Source: Halomarina litorea (GTDB lineage Archaea; Halobacteriota; Halobacteria; Halobacteriales; Haloarculaceae). From it: a DNA stretch of 64,000 bases. The stretch is taken from contig NZ_CP100448.1 in NCBI RefSeq assembly GCF_024227715.1, forward strand, positions 1,178,001 to 1,242,000, given 5' to 3'. Within the stretch, counting starts at the first letter, position 1, and each line of letters starts with the position of its first letter. The position numbers and the translations under genes are program-made. This document shows, in pieces, positions 8,296-16,364 of the stretch. The notes below the pieces were generated by a model. The model saw nothing but the letters and a program-made list of their open reading frames with translations. It had not been told where the DNA came from and did no database searches.

Positions 8296-8757
8296 ATGGT
8301 AACCGTCTCCATCCTGGCGAGTAGCGTGTTGATGGCGCTGTTGTTGGTCGCCGTCGTCTGGACCATCGTCAGGTCCGGTCGGCCCCGGGCGTACTCACCC
8401 GGGACAGACAAACCGCGCGGGTCCGGATTCGACGTGGTCAACGACCAGTACGCCCGACTCGCGAGCAGTCAGCGGGTCTGGGTCGTTGGGTTCCTCGCCG
8501 TCGTCCTCGCGGCGGGGGGGACGGCCGTCGCGTACCTCGGCGGGTGGGAGGCGTCGCCGGCGATGGTGTCGATGGGTGGCATCGCCCTCGCAGTCCTCTT
8601 CGGCGTCCTCCTCGCCGGGTTCCTCTTCGTCGCCGTCTACCGCGTCGTGCGGGTGAAGGGCCTCTACAGGCCGATGGCGGCGGCCGTCGCCCTCTGGGTG
8701 TTCGGCCTCCTGTTCGTCCTCGCGGTGTCGATACAACTGCTGACGGCGACGGGGTAG
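8296..8757 (+). CDS. Membrane protein, first gene of the 8296-11113 operon
   Basis: One hundred and fifty-three residues with four hydrophobic helices: about residues 3-22, 59-80, 87-108 and 123-147. A cytoplasmic or external loop near residues 25-52 contains SGRPRAYSPGTDKPRGSGFDVVNDQY. No known domain was recognised. A GTG at 8281 would add five residues but lies inside the palindrome, so the ATG at 8296 is preferred. The next gene begins three bases after the stop. Position beside the cytochrome oxidase genes suggests a respiratory or haem/copper-related role, but that is inference only. Confidence 0.7.
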   Translation: MVTVSILASSVLMALLLVAVVWTIVRSGRPRAYSPGTDKPRGSGFDVVNDQYARLASSQRVWVVGFLAVVLAAGGTAVAYLGGWEASPAMVSMGGIALAVLFGVLLAGFLFVAVYRVVRVKGLYRPMAAAVALWVFGLLFVLAVSIQLLTATG

Positions 8758-8760
8758 CCC

Positions 8761-9450
8761 GTGGGTCTCACGAGCGTCTCGGTGTCGGTTCCGGGTCGAG
8801 CGGAGCGTCTCCCCGCCTGGGCGTGGCTGGTCGCCGTCGTCGCCGCGGAACTCCTCCTGCTCGCCGGCTACTTCGGCGTGACGGGGGCCCGCCCGACGAC
8901 CCTCCGCTACGCGCTGTACCCCTTCGTCTGGATGAACGTCGGCGTCTGGGCGGCGATACACGTCTCCGCGCCGACGGCCGTCCGGCCTCATCGGTGGGCC
9001 GCCGCCGCCCTCGCTGCCGCCTACTTCCTCGCGCTGGCGTACCTCTCGGGCCTCGTCGGCTTCGAGTTTACCGCGGCGAGCGGTCACGCCCACGGCCACG
9101 TCGTCGGGTTCCAGTTCACGCCCTCCGCACCCGGATGGGGACCACGAATCGCCTACGCGGGGGAGGCGTTCCACCTCGCGTTCGTCCCGTATCGGGTCGT
9201 CGGCTACCTCTCGCTGTCGTACCTGCTCTACGCGGCCCTGCTCGACGCCCGCGCTAGCCCCCTCCCCGGCGTCCTCGGGGTCGCGGCCTGTATCGGCTGT
9301 GCGTTCCCCGCGGTCACTCCCCTCCTCGGCGGCGTGGTCGGCGGGTCCGCCGCGCTGACCGGGACCGCCGCCGGCTACTCGGTCGACCTCTCGACGGCCG
9401 CCTTCCTCGCCGGGATCGCACTCCTCTACTGGCGGCCCGGTACCCGATGA
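8761..9450 (+). CDS. Polytopic membrane protein with a His-rich loop
   Basis: Two hundred and twenty-nine residues with about six membrane helices, starting at a GTG (8761). After the third helix a loop carries GHAHGH near residue 117-122, a candidate metal-binding patch, followed by another His in GEAFHLAF. The family is unrecognised; it resembles membrane proteins found near cox genes in haloarchaea. The TGA overlaps the ATG of the next gene (ATGA), indicating translational coupling. A role in metal or haem handling is speculative. Confidence 0.7.
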   Translation: MGLTSVSVSVPGRAERLPAWAWLVAVVAAELLLLAGYFGVTGARPTTLRYALYPFVWMNVGVWAAIHVSAPTAVRPHRWAAAALAAAYFLALAYLSGLVGFEFTAASGHAHGHVVGFQFTPSAPGWGPRIAYAGEAFHLAFVPYRVVGYLSLSYLLYAALLDARASPLPGVLGVAACIGCAFPAVTPLLGGVVGGSAALTGTAAGYSVDLSTAAFLAGIALLYWRPGTR

Positions 9451-10832
9451 CGGTCTCGGTCCCCACCGCCGTCGCCCTCGTTCCCGCACCGGCCCTCGTC
9501 CTCCACGCCGGGTCGCTCAGCGGGTCGCTCCAGTCGGTGCCCGTCCCCTCGTGGCTCGTCGTCCTCTCCGGGGGCGGCCTCATCGGGGCCTCCTTTCTCT
9601 TCACGACGCTCGTGACCGACCACGCCCTCATTCGGGAACTCAACGACCGGCGCTTCGGACTCCCCTCGCCCGCGCTCCTCCGGGCCGCTACGCGCCGGGC
9701 CATCCGGCTGCTCGGTGTGGTCGGCCTCGCACTCGTCGTGGTCAGCGGCCTGTTCGGCCCCGAGAACCCCGTCGCCAACCTCGCCGTCCTGCTCGTGTGG
9801 GCGGGGTGGTGGGCCGGGTACACGATGAGCGTCTACCTCGTCGGCGACACGTGGCCCGCGCTCGACCCGTGGCGCACCCTCTCGGGTGGAGTCGCGTGGG
9901 TCGGCGACCGCCTCGGGACCGGACTCCCTCGGGTCGACTACCCCGAGCGACTCGGCGCGTGGCCGAGCGTCGCCGGCCTCCTCGCACTCGTCCTCCTAGA
10001 GGTCGTCAGCCCCGTCGCCGAACGCCCCCGAGTGCTCGCGTGGGTGGTCGTCGCCTACACCGTCGTCACCGTCCTCGGGGCCGTCGCGGTGGGTCGGGAC
10101 GTCTGGTTCGACCGGGTGGACCCCGTCGCGCGCGTCTTCCGGTTCTACGGGCGACTCGCGCCCCTCCAGCGCACCGACCGGGGCGTCGAACTCACGGTCC
10201 CCGGCGGTGCGCTCACGCGTGCGAACGCCCCCGAATCGAGCGACGACACGGCGTTCGTCGTCGCCCTCCTCTGGGTGACGACGTTCGACGGGTTCGTCTC
10301 CACCCCCGCGTGGCGGTCGCTCGCCCGACCGGTCGTCGATGCGGGCGTCCCCGCACTCCTCGTCTACGCGCTGGCGCTGGTGGTCGGGTTCACGGGGTTC
10401 CTCGTCGCCTACCGACTCGCCGCCCGTCGCGCCCGCGAGACGGCCGAGACGTACGTCTCGGCGCGCTTCATCGCCGGGTGGTTCGTCCCCTCGCTCCTCC
10501 CCATAGCGGCGGGCTACCACCTCGCACACTTCCTCGGGTACTTCCTGACGCTCGTCCCCGCACTCGCGGCGTCGCTCGCGACGCCCCTCGCCGTCGCCCC
10601 GGACCTCAGACTGCTCGTCCTGCCCGGGTGGTTCGGCACGCTCCAGTTGGGGTTCGTCGTCCTCGGCCACCTCGTCGCCGTCTGGGTGGCTCACTCGCTC
10701 GCCTTCGCGGTGTTCGCCGGACGACTCCAGCCCATCCGCAGCCAGTACCCGTTCATCCTCGTGATGGTCTTCTACACGATGACCAGCATGTGGATCGTCT
10801 CGCAACCCTACGTCGCCCCACCCTACGTATGA
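9447..10832 (+). CDS. Large polytopic membrane protein with paired intramembrane histidines
   Basis: Four hundred and sixty-one residues, about ten hydrophobic segments. Conserved-looking motifs are GDTWPALDPWRTL (near residue 130-145) and two histidine pairs close to the C-terminus. H358 and H361 lie in GYHLAHFLGYF, and H408 and H416 lie in GHLVAVWVAHSLA. Both pairs lie in predicted helices, the kind of arrangement that coordinates haem or a metal. It is coupled by 4-base overlaps to the genes on both sides. I have a faint resemblance in mind to actinobacterial membrane proteins labelled 'fenitrothion hydrolase', a label that is itself doubtful. No function is assigned. Confidence 0.7.
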   Translation: MTVSVPTAVALVPAPALVLHAGSLSGSLQSVPVPSWLVVLSGGGLIGASFLFTTLVTDHALIRELNDRRFGLPSPALLRAATRRAIRLLGVVGLALVVVSGLFGPENPVANLAVLLVWAGWWAGYTMSVYLVGDTWPALDPWRTLSGGVAWVGDRLGTGLPRVDYPERLGAWPSVAGLLALVLLEVVSPVAERPRVLAWVVVAYTVVTVLGAVAVGRDVWFDRVDPVARVFRFYGRLAPLQRTDRGVELTVPGGALTRANAPESSDDTAFVVALLWVTTFDGFVSTPAWRSLARPVVDAGVPALLVYALALVVGFTGFLVAYRLAARRARETAETYVSARFIAGWFVPSLLPIAAGYHLAHFLGYFLTLVPALAASLATPLAVAPDLRLLVLPGWFGTLQLGFVVLGHLVAVWVAHSLAFAVFAGRLQPIRSQYPFILVMVFYTMTSMWIVSQPYVAPPYV

Positions 10833-11113
10833 GTCACCACGTCACCCCCGAGACGGCCGTCGACGCCGGTGAGGCCCCCGTCCGGTGTCCGTACTGCGAA
10901 CGTCCGTTCCGCGTCGAGCGCACGCTGTGGCTCCACGTCGGCGAGCGTCACGTGGCGGCCTGTACGGCCGACGAACGCGAGGCCTACGAGGCGGCGCGGG
11001 AAGACGAGGAGGACGACCTGTTCGTCTTCCACCTGAAGGTGGTCGCGGCGCTCACGGTGCTGTACGCCTCGTTCGTCGTCCTCTACATGGTCGTTCTCGC
11101 GGTGAGCGGGTGA
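10829..11113 (+). CDS. C2H2 zinc-finger protein with a C-terminal membrane anchor
   Basis: Ninety-four residues. The finger is CPYCERPFRVERTLWLHVGERH (Cys-x2-Cys-x12-His-x4-His), close to a classical C2H2 finger, at about residues 20-41. An acidic linker (EAYEAAREDEEDDLF) leads to one hydrophobic helix, about residues 67-92, at the C-terminus. The zinc finger would therefore sit on the cytoplasmic face of the membrane. It overlaps the preceding gene by four bases (ATGA) and closes the operon. A role in assembling or regulating membrane complexes is possible; DNA binding from the membrane is another. Confidence 0.75.
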   Translation: MSHHVTPETAVDAGEAPVRCPYCERPFRVERTLWLHVGERHVAACTADEREAYEAAREDEEDDLFVFHLKVVAALTVLYASFVVLYMVVLAVSG

Positions 11114-11114
11114 G

Positions 11115-11312
11115 TCAGTGCGTCTCCGTCTCCGGCAACTCGCCGGTTCGCGCGATCTGTGCGGTCAACACGCCCACGAAGACGAGGACGACGACGCCCC
11201 CGCCGACGACGAACACCTCCGTCCCGCCCGTAGCCTCCCCGTAGAGGAGGACGAGCAACCCCGCCACGACGCCGAGGACGACCATCGCCACGAGTGAGGC
11301 ACCCTGCTCCAT
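11115..11312 (-). CDS. 65-residue two-helix membrane protein
   Basis: Begins MEQGASLVAMVVLGVVAGLLVLLYGEATGG and has two helices, about residues 7-24 and 32-52, then an acidic tail TGELPETETH. It converges with the zinc-finger gene: the two stops are one base apart. A TATA-like TTTATCAT (minus strand, about 11334-11341) lies roughly 25 bases upstream of the ATG at 11312. Small cox-region protein of unknown function. Confidence 0.6.
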   Translation of the reverse strand: MEQGASLVAMVVLGVVAGLLVLLYGEATGGTEVFVVGGGVVVLVFVGVLTAQIARTGELPETETH

Positions 11313-11383
11313 AGACGTGGTATCACCCCACACGATGATAAACCTTCGAGTCGGTTCGACCGGGGATCCCGATTCGCAGCGAC

Positions 11384-11659
11384 CTACGCCGCGCCCTCCC
11401 CGCTCCGGAGGGCGAGGAGGACGAAGAGGGCGATGGCGAGCGTCGTCACCAGCCCCGTCGCGAGGGAGAGTGCGCTCACCGTCTCGCCGGTCACGCTGGC
11501 GACGAACCCCGCCATCCCGACGCCGGGGGGGACGGAGAACAGGACGACGTACCAGAGCGGATTCGTCCGGGTCGGGGCGTCGAGGCCTCGGTGGTCTACC
11601 GCGCCACCGTCCCCGTCTCGGGACTGCCGGTCGGCGGTGGTGCCGTCCGCCGCCGTCAC
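11384..11659 (-). CDS. Small membrane protein, last gene of the coxB operon
   Basis: Ninety-one residues. A polar acidic N-terminus of about 32 residues is followed by two hydrophobic helices (about 34-55 and 66-86). It starts at GTG 11659, which overlaps the TGA of the upstream gene by four bases (GTGA), so it belongs to the coxB-coxAC-cox4 transcription unit. No domain recognised. Confidence 0.6.
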   Translation of the reverse strand: MTAADGTTADRQSRDGDGGAVDHRGLDAPTRTNPLWYVVLFSVPPGVGMAGFVASVTGETVSALSLATGLVTTLAIALFVLLALRSGEGAA

Positions 11660-11973
11660 ATCGGGAGCCTCCCGACGCAGGCCCTGCAGAACGCGTAGGC
11701 CGCGTCGTTACACACGCTGCAGAACCGACAGGCGACCCGACCCTCGCCGTCGGCACACCGGGGCCGGACCGTCGACTCCGCACCTCCGGCGAGGCCCGGA
11801 TACGGGGTGAGGCCGTAAGTCGGGGCCGGCGTGGGGGCGACGGCCCCCTCGTCACGGTCGACGTACCGCGAGAGGTAGATCACGCAGGGAATCTGGACGA
11901 GGGGGATGACGACGAGCGCGACCAGCCCCCAGTCCAGCGGCGTCAGCGACGGCAGGAGCGTGAGCGACGTCAT
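11656..11973 (-). CDS. Membrane-anchored cysteine-rich (zinc-ribbon-like) protein
   Basis: One hundred and five residues. A single N-terminal helix (about residues 11-33, WGLVALVVIPLVQIPCVIYL) is followed by a linker and a C-terminal Cys cluster, CRFCSVCNDAAYAFCRAC, with one more Cys before it (RPRCADGEG). The cluster could bind zinc or copper. The ATG at 11973 overlaps the stop of cox4 by four bases, and its own stop overlaps the following GTG. Location suggests a role in oxidase assembly; metal identity is unknown. Extension to 12060 is open but runs through cox4 and is rejected. Confidence 0.65.
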   Translation of the reverse strand: MTSLTLLPSLTPLDWGLVALVVIPLVQIPCVIYLSRYVDRDEGAVAPTPAPTYGLTPYPGLAGGAESTVRPRCADGEGRVACRFCSVCNDAAYAFCRACVGRLPM

Positions 11974-12230
11974 AGGATGGAGTACGACGCCGCGGTGGTC
12001 AGTGCGAGCGCCGCCAGCAGGCCGATGACCATCAGGTACGACAGCGACCGGGGTTCCCACCTGAGGTGCTGGAAGTAGGCGGCGACGAGCAACGCCTTCG
12101 CGAACGACAGCACGACGATGATTCCGAAGGCGGTCCAGTAGTCGAGACCGGCGAACTCCACGCCGACCTGTACGGTCGCGGAGACGAACAGGGTGGCGAA
12201 GATGGCGGTGTAGAATTTCGTGGATACCAT
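11970..12230 (-). CDS. Cytochrome c oxidase subunit IV-like protein (prokaryotic Cox4/CtaF type)
   Basis: Eighty-six residues with three membrane helices, starting MVSTKFYTAIFATLFVSATVQVGVEF. The central segment WTAFGIIVVLSFAKALLVAAYFQHLRWE is the hallmark of the prokaryotic cytochrome oxidase subunit IV family, including the conserved K-x4-V-A-x-Y-F-x-H-L pattern. It probably stabilises the oxidase complex. It lies two bases after the CoxA-CoxC fusion and overlaps the following gene. Confidence 0.85.
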   Translation of the reverse strand: MVSTKFYTAIFATLFVSATVQVGVEFAGLDYWTAFGIIVVLSFAKALLVAAYFQHLRWEPRSLSYLMVIGLLAALALTTAASYSIL

Positions 12231-12232
12231 GG

Positions 12233-14755
12233 TCACAGGATGTAGAACAGCGGGAACAGGAACAGCCAGACGATGTCGACGAAGTGCCAGTACAGGCCGA
12301 AGTACTCGACGGGTCTGCTGTCCTCCAGGTACGCGCCCCGGAGGGCGCGGGCGATCAGGTACAGGGTGATGACGAGGCCGGCGATGACGTGGGCGGCGTG
12401 CAGGCCCGTCGTCAGGAAGAACGTCGAGGACTGGATGTCGGTCGACAGCCAGTGGCCCTCGTGGTAGAGGTGGAGCCACTCGATGCCCTTGTTGGCGAGG
12501 AAGCCCACCCCGAGGATGAACGTCACCGCGAGGCCGCCGACGACGCCCCACTTGTTCTTCTTCTCGGCGGCGACCAGCGCCAGCACGACCGAGAAACTGC
12601 TCGTCAGCAGGATGTAGGTGTTCATCAGCCCCGGTATCGGGTTCGCCGCGATGGTGTGCCACTCGGTCCACCCGAAGGCGACCCGGATGAAGACGTACGA
12701 CCCGATGAACGCCCCGAACAGCACCACGTCGGAGGCGAGGAATATCCACATCCCGAGTTTCATGTTCTCGATGCCGGCGAACGGCCACTTCTCGCCGGCC
12801 TCCTCCACTTCCGGGCCGTGGAACCGCTCGCGGGCCATCGAGAACAGCGCCCCGAAGGTGACCACCGACCCGACGAGCAGGGACGTCGTGTAGAACATCC
12901 CCTCCATCCCGGCGGGGAACGCGGCGTCCTGCAGGCCCGAGAGACCGAGGAAGGTGAACAGCGCCCCGACGCCGACGACCAGCGGCCAGATGCTCGCGTG
13001 GCTGGCGTGTTCCTCCCTGTGGGCGTGCGCTCCACCCTCTGCGTGGACGACGCCGCCGTCGGTCCGACTCGCCCCCTCGCCGCCGTCTGCGGCCCGCGGC
13101 TGACGGAAGGAGAGCGACCCCTCGCCGTAGGTGGGCGACCCGGGGAAGTTCTCCAGCGGCGGCGGCGAGGAGACGGCCCACTCCGCCGTCGTCGAGTACT
13201 CCCACGGGTTGTCCGGGGCGGGGTCGCCCGCCCAGAGACTCGTCAGCATGTTCCAGAGCATCACCGCGAAGGAGACGGCGAGGACGAATGCCCCCACCGT
13301 CGCCAACTGGTGCCACGGCGCGAGTTCGGGCGCGTAGTCGAACACCCGGCGGGGGGTCTCCCACGCGACGAACATCGGGAAGTAGAGCAGGTTGAACCCG
13401 ACGAAGTACAGCGCGAAGTGGACCTTCCCGAGGAACTCGTCGTACATCTTCCCGGTCATCTTCGGGTACCAGTAGTACAGCGCCCCGACGAGGCCGGTGA
13501 CGCCGCCGACCATCACGTAGTGGAAGTGCGCGACGACCCAGTAGGTTCCCCGGAACTCGTAGTCGAGGACGATGGCCCCGAGGAAGACGCCCGTGATGCC
13601 CCCGATGATGAACAACAGGAGCGCCCCGAACGCGAACAGGAAGGGCGTGTCGAAGCGGATTCTCCCCTTTATCATGGTGTAGATGAGCGAGAACACCATC
13701 AGGTCGAAGGGGAGCGAGATGCCGATGGTGGTCGCCATGAACAGCGTCTTCACCTGGAGGTTGATGCCCGTCAGGAACATGTGGTGCATCCAGACGACGA
13801 ACGACTGCAGGGCGACGAGCACCATCGCGGCGATGAACCACTTGCGCCCGACGATGCGCCGCCCGGTGAACGTCTGGAACATCTCGGCCATCGCCCCCAG
13901 CGCCGGGAAGAAGACGATGTACACCTCGGGGTGCCCGAAGAACCAGAACAGGTGCGCCCACAGCAGCGATCCGCCCTCGCTCGTCGCGGCGAAGTAAGTC
14001 GTCCCGAGCAGGCGGTCCGCCGAGAGGATCATCAGCGCCGCCAGCAGTGCCGCGAACGCGAACAGCATCATCCAGACGGTCAGCAGGATGGACCACGTGA
14101 ACAGGGGGAGGTGCCGGAGCGTCAGCCCCTCCGCGCGCATGCGGTGCATCGTCGTCAGGAAGTTGACCGACGAGACGGTGACCGAGACGACGAACAACAG
14201 GAGCGCGAGGATCGCCGTGGACCCGCCGAGACTCGGCGTGTAGGTGGGGATGTTGAGCGGCGCGTACATCGTCCACCCGCCGGCGAAGGTGCCCCCCTGG
14301 AAGAACGAAATACCCAGCAGGACGCCCGAGGCGAGGTAGAGCCAGAACGAGAGGGCGTTCAGGCGCGGGAAGGCGAGATCCTTCGCGCCGATCTGCAGGG
14401 GGACGACGTAGTTCGCGAAGCCGAAGGCAAAGGGCGAGAGGAACCAGAACACCATGATGAGACCGTGCAGGGAGACGGCCTGATTGTAGGCGTTGGGCGC
14501 GAGGAACGTCGCGCCGGGCGTCCACAACTGGAGGCGCATCAGGAGGGCGAGGACGCCCCCGAAGACGAGGAAGAACAGCGCCGTCACGACGTAGAGGATG
14601 CCGACGTCCTTGTGGTTGGTCGTGACCAGCCACCGGCGTATCGAGGTGACCGGCGGGAGGCCGTGGTCGGTCTCCGTCCGGTCGCCCGTCCCGACGGGGA
14701 GGTCCCCGTCGACGCTCGCCGTCCCGCCGTCCGTCCGTGAGTGCTCGTCGGTCAT
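12233..14755 (-). CDS. coxAC: Cytochrome c oxidase subunit I-III fusion
   Basis: Haem-copper oxidase catalytic subunit fused to subunit III, 840 residues. Residues about 1-560 are subunit I: NHKDVG at the first helix, the low-spin haem ligand in SLHGLIMVFW, the CuB His and cross-linked Tyr in FFGHPEVYI, the second CuB pair in WMHHMF, and the haem ligands in AHFHYVMVGG. After an acidic/His-rich linker (about 560-600, HAEGGAHAHREEHASHAS), residues 600-840 have subunit III features: ENMKLGMWIFLASDVVLFGAF, LHAAHVIAGL and the C-terminal YWHFVDIVWLFLFPLFYIL. The residues after HPEVYI (VFFPALGAMAEM) differ from the usual proton-channel segment seen in the second CoxA of this window. The ATG overlaps the coxB stop by four bases. 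Confidence 0.95.
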   Translation of the reverse strand: MTDEHSRTDGGTASVDGDLPVGTGDRTETDHGLPPVTSIRRWLVTTNHKDVGILYVVTALFFLVFGGVLALLMRLQLWTPGATFLAPNAYNQAVSLHGLIMVFWFLSPFAFGFANYVVPLQIGAKDLAFPRLNALSFWLYLASGVLLGISFFQGGTFAGGWTMYAPLNIPTYTPSLGGSTAILALLLFVVSVTVSSVNFLTTMHRMRAEGLTLRHLPLFTWSILLTVWMMLFAFAALLAALMILSADRLLGTTYFAATSEGGSLLWAHLFWFFGHPEVYIVFFPALGAMAEMFQTFTGRRIVGRKWFIAAMVLVALQSFVVWMHHMFLTGINLQVKTLFMATTIGISLPFDLMVFSLIYTMIKGRIRFDTPFLFAFGALLLFIIGGITGVFLGAIVLDYEFRGTYWVVAHFHYVMVGGVTGLVGALYYWYPKMTGKMYDEFLGKVHFALYFVGFNLLYFPMFVAWETPRRVFDYAPELAPWHQLATVGAFVLAVSFAVMLWNMLTSLWAGDPAPDNPWEYSTTAEWAVSSPPPLENFPGSPTYGEGSLSFRQPRAADGGEGASRTDGGVVHAEGGAHAHREEHASHASIWPLVVGVGALFTFLGLSGLQDAAFPAGMEGMFYTTSLLVGSVVTFGALFSMARERFHGPEVEEAGEKWPFAGIENMKLGMWIFLASDVVLFGAFIGSYVFIRVAFGWTEWHTIAANPIPGLMNTYILLTSSFSVVLALVAAEKKNKWGVVGGLAVTFILGVGFLANKGIEWLHLYHEGHWLSTDIQSSTFFLTTGLHAAHVIAGLVITLYLIARALRGAYLEDSRPVEYFGLYWHFVDIVWLFLFPLFYIL

Positions 14756-15528
14756 GCTGGTACCCCGATGTTCGCCGTGCCGTTCGTCGCGTTCGTGCCG
14801 TTTCCGGACCCGTCGCTCGACCCGTTACCCGTCCCCGCGTACCACTCCTCGAACGCCTCCGGTTCCATCACGACGACCTGCGCGTTCATCGCGGAGTGGC
14901 CCGCCCCGCACAGCTCGTAACACTGGGCGGTGTAGGTCCCGACCTCGTCGGCGAGGAACCACGCGTCGGTGGTCTGGCCGGGGATGGCGTCCGTCTTCAC
15001 CCGGAGTCCCGGCACGCCGAAGTTGTGGAACACGTCAGCGGAGGTCACGGACAGTTGGACCCGGGTGCCCTTCGGAACGCGGAGTTCGCCGGTCGAGCGG
15101 TGGCCGTTGGGATACTCGAACTGCCAGATGAACTGTCGCCCGGTGACGGTGACGTTCATCGTCTCGGTGTCGTCCTGGAAGGCGTCGTCGGCGGGCGACT
15201 CGATGTACAGCAGGGTCCCGTAGGTCCACGTGATGAGCGAGATGACGATGATGGCGCTGATGAACAGCGAGAGGAACAGTTTGCGGCCCTTGCCCCCCCC
15301 GCTCGGCAGTTCCCCGAGGCTCGGCCGGTCGGCGCTGTCCGCGTCCACGCCGGCGCGCGCGCGGTACTTGTACGCGTTGTACACCATGTAGCTGATGACG
15401 ACGACGCCGACGAGGGTCCCGAGGACGAGGAACACCCAGTAGATCTCCTCGAACACCTCGGCGCGGGAGCCACGAGGAATCAACCCGTCGGCTTGCACCA
15501 GCACGGCGAAGACGTCAGTTCCGTACAT
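14752..15528 (-). CDS. coxB: Cytochrome c oxidase subunit II (CuA-binding)
   Basis: Two hundred and fifty-eight residues. Two N-terminal membrane helices (about 30-52 and 83-105) precede an extracytoplasmic cupredoxin domain. The CuA site is complete: His in SADVFHNFGV and the cluster CYELCGAGHSAM. It accepts electrons from a donor such as halocyanin and passes them to subunit I. The tail (about 236-258) holds four closely spaced N-glycosylation sequons (NGS, NGT, NAT, NGT), consistent with a glycosylated surface exposure. First gene of a minus-strand operon coxB-coxAC-cox4-small genes. Confidence 0.95.
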   Translation of the reverse strand: MYGTDVFAVLVQADGLIPRGSRAEVFEEIYWVFLVLGTLVGVVVISYMVYNAYKYRARAGVDADSADRPSLGELPSGGGKGRKLFLSLFISAIIVISLITWTYGTLLYIESPADDAFQDDTETMNVTVTGRQFIWQFEYPNGHRSTGELRVPKGTRVQLSVTSADVFHNFGVPGLRVKTDAIPGQTTDAWFLADEVGTYTAQCYELCGAGHSAMNAQVVVMEPEAFEEWYAGTGNGSSDGSGNGTNATNGTANIGVPA

Positions 15529-15560
15529 CGCTATCGACGTTGCTCATTAACTTTCATGGG

Positions 15561-15570
15561 CCTTATACAT
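15561..15570 (-). promoter_or_regulatory. TATA element of the coxB operon
   Basis: On the minus strand the sequence reads ATGTATAAGG. It is about 35 bases before the coxB ATG at 15528, predicting a transcript with a leader of roughly ten bases. The 212-base region to 15740 is a divergent promoter region shared with the DUF6789-like gene. Confidence 0.55.
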
Positions 15571-15740
15571 TGCGCAGGTGTACCACGGTTCTCGGTCCCA
15601 ATCCACACGACGTTCGTCCACTCGTGAGTGAAACGGGACGCCGACCGTCATCCAAACGTCGGTACCACCGCACGGAACAACAGTATCGGGAGGTGACAGG
15701 ACCAGCAAGGCTTTTGTCACTTTATTTGGTACCATGTATC

Positions 15741-16271
15741 ATGGTAGACAGTCCTTCGGAGCTCGCCGCCGACGTCGACGTGGACGTAGAGGAGGGTGCG
15801 GAACCCGACTTCGACCACCTGGCCGGCATCGTCACGGACGGTCTCATCGGTGCGGTCGGGGGCCTCGTCGGGACCGCCGCGCTCACCGTCGGACTGTTCG
15901 TCGCCTCGACGGTCGGGGCCTTCGAGTTCGAGGCGTTCTCCGAGATCGCCCAGATCGTCGCGCTCGACGTCGTGTTCCCGGCCAACGCGCCCGCGGTTGG
16001 GTTCCTCATGTTCCTCGCGGGCGGGATGATAACGTGGCCGCTCCTGTTCGCCGCGACGGGGGCGTACCTCCCCGGCAGGACCTACGCGCTCAAGGGACTC
16101 CCGTACGGGGCCGTCCTCTGGACGGGGTTCGCGATGGCGTTCTACACCTCCCAGTCGGGTATCGCGCTGGTGCTCTACCTCGTGTTGACGTTCGTCGCGC
16201 ACCTCGCCTACGGCTTCACCCTCGGCGCCGTCTTCGACTACCTCGGCAACCGGCCCGAGACGCTCGTCTGA
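15741..16271 (+). CDS. DUF6789-like membrane protein, divergent from coxB
   Basis: One hundred and seventy-six residues with about four or five helices after an acidic N-terminus (MVDSPSELAADVDVDVEEGAEPDFDHLAGI). The body contains GLIGAVGGLVGTAALTVGLF, a conserved-looking TWPLLFAATGAYLPG and FVAHLAYGFTLGAVFDYL. This matches a haloarchaeal family (DUF6789, from memory) found next to cytochrome oxidase genes. The ATG at 15741 starts the acidic leader; the in-frame extension upstream is not archaeal-like. Function unknown; possible assembly factor. Confidence 0.75.
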   Translation: MVDSPSELAADVDVDVEEGAEPDFDHLAGIVTDGLIGAVGGLVGTAALTVGLFVASTVGAFEFEAFSEIAQIVALDVVFPANAPAVGFLMFLAGGMITWPLLFAATGAYLPGRTYALKGLPYGAVLWTGFAMAFYTSQSGIALVLYLVLTFVAHLAYGFTLGAVFDYLGNRPETLV

Positions 16272-16364
16272 GGCACCTCGCGGTCCCTCGCGGAAGCGAG
16301 GTGGACGACGGCGTGGCGAGCGCAAATGGACAGCCTATTTATCGCTGCCCCGTAACGGTCGGAT

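Noticed and set aside
12284-14740. Open frame of over 800 codons on the plus strand
   Set aside because: It is exactly antisense to the CoxA-CoxC fusion; long antisense frames are usual in high-G+C DNA and its translation is Arg/Glu/Asp-rich without any domain.
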